Shown here in pieces: positions 61,936 to 64,000 of a stretch of DNA of 64,000 nucleotides. The notes below the pieces were generated by a model. That model was not told the origin of the DNA. It was given only the letters and a program-made list of their open reading frames with translations, and searched no databases. The stretch covers positions 1,488,001-1,552,000 of the forward strand of contig JAEOAD010000794.1 of the NCBI GenBank assembly GCA_036365145.1, given 5' to 3'. Source of the stretch: Orientallactaga sibirica. Its lineage: Eukaryota > Chordata > Mammalia > Rodentia > Dipodidae. Position 1 is the stretch's first letter. Every line of letters starts with the position of its first letter. A program made the position numbers and the translations under genes.

Positions 61936-62646
61936 AAGAAGATAGGGTTTGTATTTGATTTAGTGAGATGACTTGAATTTGGTGTGAAAGGGAGAGACCC
62001 TGGCAAGTCATGGCAGCTGACAGAACTGTGTGAGAGAGAGTTTTAGGAGGGGCAGGAGCAAGGGAGGGAACCTCGTGTACCTTTTGCCATGTCATGGGAG
62101 AAAGTTATCAAGACCAATGAATACAGTGAAATCCAAAATATCAAATTTAGGCCAGCATTTGCCATTGTTTAGAGAATATTGTGGCCAAATTTGGATAGAA
62201 AATTGGAGTAATTTGGCAGGCAGGAGCTCAGAAAGTTTGAGCTCCTTTAAATTAGCTTTGAGACATGCCAATGGAGTGTTTTTTGGAACAGATAACTTAG
62301 AGCCCATTATGGAGGACAAGGACTAGAGTGGCCAATCCCGCCACCAGGGATGTCTCCCAGGCTTGGGGGGGGGGCAAATGAAGCCCAAGGATTAGGAGGG
62401 AGCATCTTTGCATATGTAATGCTTGGGGTGTCTGGTGGAATGACACGTGGGAGGCTCCTGGCGTCTCTGATTGTCCACGGACTGAACAGTGAGAAACTCC
62501 CGGAGTTTCTAAGGTCTGGGGTGGGGCACCTCTGCCACAGACCGAGAATGAATACCTTGTCATGAAGCTGTAATCTGATGAGGGTGTGGACGCAGTAGAT
62601 CACACAGCAGAGGCCTCTTATCTGGAGTTCAAAAGTCGAGCGGGAG

Positions 62647-62832
62647 GGCTGGAGAAATGGCTTAACAGTTAAGGTACTTGCCTGCAAAGTTGAAGGACCA
62701 AGGTTCAATTCACTAGGATCCACATAAGCCAGATGCATAAGGTGGTACATGCATCTGGAGTTCATTAACAGTGGCTGGAGGCCCTGGTGCACCCATTCTC
62801 TCTCTCTCTGCCTCTCTCAAATAATAATAAAA
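62647..62832 (+). mobile_element. DIP-like SINE in the LTR element interior
   Basis: GGGCTGGAGAAATGGCTTAAC to (CT)n and AAATAATAATAAAAAA. AAAAGTCGAGCGGGA before (62630) and AAAAGTCAAGTGGGA after (62832) are the target copies. Confidence 0.95.
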
Positions 62833-63301
62833 AAAGTCAAGTGGGAAAGGGGAGGGAGAAGGAGAGAGAGATATGACCCAGGTGGATTACCCAAAGGGCT
62901 GTTGGAGACTCGGCTGGGCTCAGAGAGGGATTTTGGACATTCACCGGGGAGTAGCTCTAGCCAGAACTCCTCAGTCTCCACAGATGAACCCCAAGCTCAC
63001 ACAATCCGAGGGTCAGAGTGAGAGGGAGAAGAGAAGGAGAAAGCTGCCAGGTGTCAGGCTGGGTTTACACAGATCACCAATAAAGCTCCCTGAGCTGTGA
63101 GGCCAAATGAAACTTATACCACTCACGTAGACAAAAGCCACAAAAGACCAGAGGTCTCAGGTCAGACTGGTGACCATTTAGTCTCAATAGTGAGCTCGGC
63201 GAGTGTTCATGCTCCCAAAGGAGAGAGACAGTAAACAGTGAGGTGGGAAAGAGGAGAGAGAAAGAAAGGGGGAGGGCGTGCTGCCCCAAAGCCCCAGAGG
63301 G

Positions 63302-63319
63302 ATCTCAGTCATGGCACCA
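63302..63319 (-). other. Primer-binding-site-like sequence
   Basis: Read on the minus strand, the LTR ends ...TTGCA, then three T, then TGGTGCCATGACTGAGAT. A TGG start within a few bases of the LTR end is the hallmark of a tRNA primer site. The sequence resembles the complement of tRNA-Leu 3' ends with about four changes; the primer assignment is tentative. Confidence 0.6.
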
Positions 63320-63599
63320 AAATGCAAGGAAAGTGTAAGAGAAAAGCAAGAAAGAACACTGGACTTGATCTCTACAGACAGACTGTTTATTGAGAGGTAC
63401 AGTGCGGGGCAGCAGCCTTCCCACGGGATGAAGGCTGAAGCACCAAGTCAGGCTGGGGTTCAAACTTACAAGGAGGATCCTAAGGCAAACATACTGAATT
63501 AGCTGCAGGTCCAAGGGAAGTAGAAAGGGCATCAAAGTTATTTGCTTGGAATAGGCTCTTTAGCAGAGTTGACTAGGGTGGACTGGATGTCTCCATTCT

Positions 63600-63748
63600 T
63601 TTTTTTTTTTTTTCGAGGTGGGGTTTCACTCTGGTCCAGGCTGACCTGGAATTAACTACGTAGTCTCAGGGTGGCCTTGAACTCATGGTGATCCTCTTAC
63701 CTCTGCCTCCCGAGTGCTGGGATGAAAGGCGTGCGCCACCACGCCCGG
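63600..63748 (-). mobile_element. B1-like SINE in the 5' LTR
   Basis: Antisense copy. CTGGATGTCTCCATT is repeated at 63583-63597 and 63749-63763; the other LTR (57670 region) has the uninterrupted target, which proves the insertion. Confidence 0.97.
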
Positions 63749-63803
63749 CTGGATGTCTCCATTTTTTATAGCCTTCTCATCTTAAGGTTAGTTATTAACC
63801 CTT

Positions 63804-64000
63804 TTTTAAAAAAAAGATTTTATTTTTATTTATTTATTAGAGACAGAGAGAGAGAAAGAGAGAGAGAGAGAGGGAGAGAGAGAATGGGTGTGCCAGGGCA
63901 TCTAGCCACTGCAAATGAACTCCAGACACATGTGCCCCCTTGTGCATCTGGCTTACATGGGGCCTGGAGAATTGAACCAGGATCCTTAGGTTTCTCAGGC
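63804..64000 (-). mobile_element. DIP-like SINE, cut by window edge
   Basis: Antisense copy inserted after GTTAGTTATTAACCC of the 5' LTR; GA-rich tract at 63838-63880. The head lies beyond base 64000. Confidence 0.94.

Larger units (their letters stand above)
57434..63322 (-). mobile_element. Minus-strand LTR retroelement: 3' LTR and interior
   Basis: The left LTR begins on the plus strand at TGTAAGG (57434) and matches the right LTR from 57434 to at least 57770. The U3 end was not pinned down and lies roughly at 57770-57960. The interior up to 63322 has no gag, pol or env resemblance on either strand; the longest minus-strand open frames are low-complexity or SINE-derived. It is therefore either a non-autonomous element or a heavily decayed one. 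Later SINEs and an L1 interrupt it. The antisense polyadenylation signal is mutated in this LTR (57510 region, CATTGA in place of TATTGA). Confidence 0.8.
51833..64000 (+). other. SLC5A11: SLC5A11 intron 4 (coding), open at the right edge
   Basis: No sequence matching the next expected exon was seen, so everything to the right edge is presumed intronic. It consists mostly of SINEs, an LTR element and older repeats listed separately. Confidence 0.7.
63323..64000 (-). mobile_element. 5' LTR of the minus-strand element, cut by window edge
   Basis: Starts on the plus strand at TGCAAGG and aligns with 57434 onward. It keeps AATAAA on the minus strand (63388 region, GTTTATTGAG). A B1 and a DIP-like SINE interrupt it, and its U3 end lies outside the window. 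Confidence 0.8.

Noticed and set aside
62307..62792. 161-codon minus-strand frame
   Set aside because: Its start lies in an antisense reading of a DIP-like SINE and no retroviral or host domain is seen.
1..64000. CRISPR arrays, operons or other prokaryotic features
   Set aside because: The DNA is mammalian; regular short repeats are microsatellites or SINE tails.
51833..64000. Next SLC5A11 exon
   Set aside because: No sequence coding for the expected continuation was found; the exon is likely beyond the window.

Overview
The window is nuclear DNA of a mammal, almost certainly a rodent. Two SINE families fill it: a 7SL-derived B1-like family and a tRNA-derived family of the B2 superfamily with a pyrimidine-rich tail. 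The second looks like the DIP family of jerboas (Dipodidae), so a jerboa-type rodent is my best guess. That guess comes from memory of the family, not from a search.

Host gene content is low and agrees with the human 16p12 gene order. Bases 1-1822 read as the end of a 3' UTR, probably TNRC6A, with two polyadenylation signals. Bases 1823-46048 lie upstream of the first coding exon of SLC5A11 (sodium/myo-inositol cotransporter 2) on the same strand. They probably also contain its 5' noncoding exons, which I could not place. Four phase-0 coding exons of SLC5A11 lie at 46063-46197, 46929-47000, 51124-51228 and 51773-51832. They encode residues 1-124; the rest of the gene lies beyond the right edge.

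Between and inside these genes the DNA is mostly transposon sequence. From left to right there are: old MaLR-like LTR pieces and B1/DIP SINEs (2.7-9.2 kb); a 5'-truncated L1 with a broken ORF2 (9.5-13.7 kb); LTRs, an ancient L1 and an antisense L1 3' end (13.7-20.4 kb); a dense SINE zone, including an L1 3' UTR that received six SINEs (20.7-30.5 kb); two repeat-poor islands (30.5-33.0 and 34.6-36.6 kb); MaLR-like LTR plus SINEs (37-38.6 kb); an antisense L1 (38.6-40.9 kb) abutted by a processed ACOT9 pseudogene (40.9-42.5 kb); and more SINEs up to and within the SLC5A11 introns. The last 6.6 kb holds a minus-strand LTR retroelement with two LTRs about 5.9 kb apart, a primer-binding-site-like sequence and no recognisable coding region.

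I found no new biological system. The points most worth a second look are the structure of the minus-strand LTR element, repeated SINE insertion at one target in SLC5A11 intron 2, a small tandem array built from a MIR-like 3' end, several structural subtypes of the DIP-like SINE, a possible 5'-inverted L1, and an unidentified A-tailed segment at 42.6-43.3 kb. All identities come from reading the sequence by eye. Repeat boundaries are good to about 5-20 bases unless target-site duplications are given.
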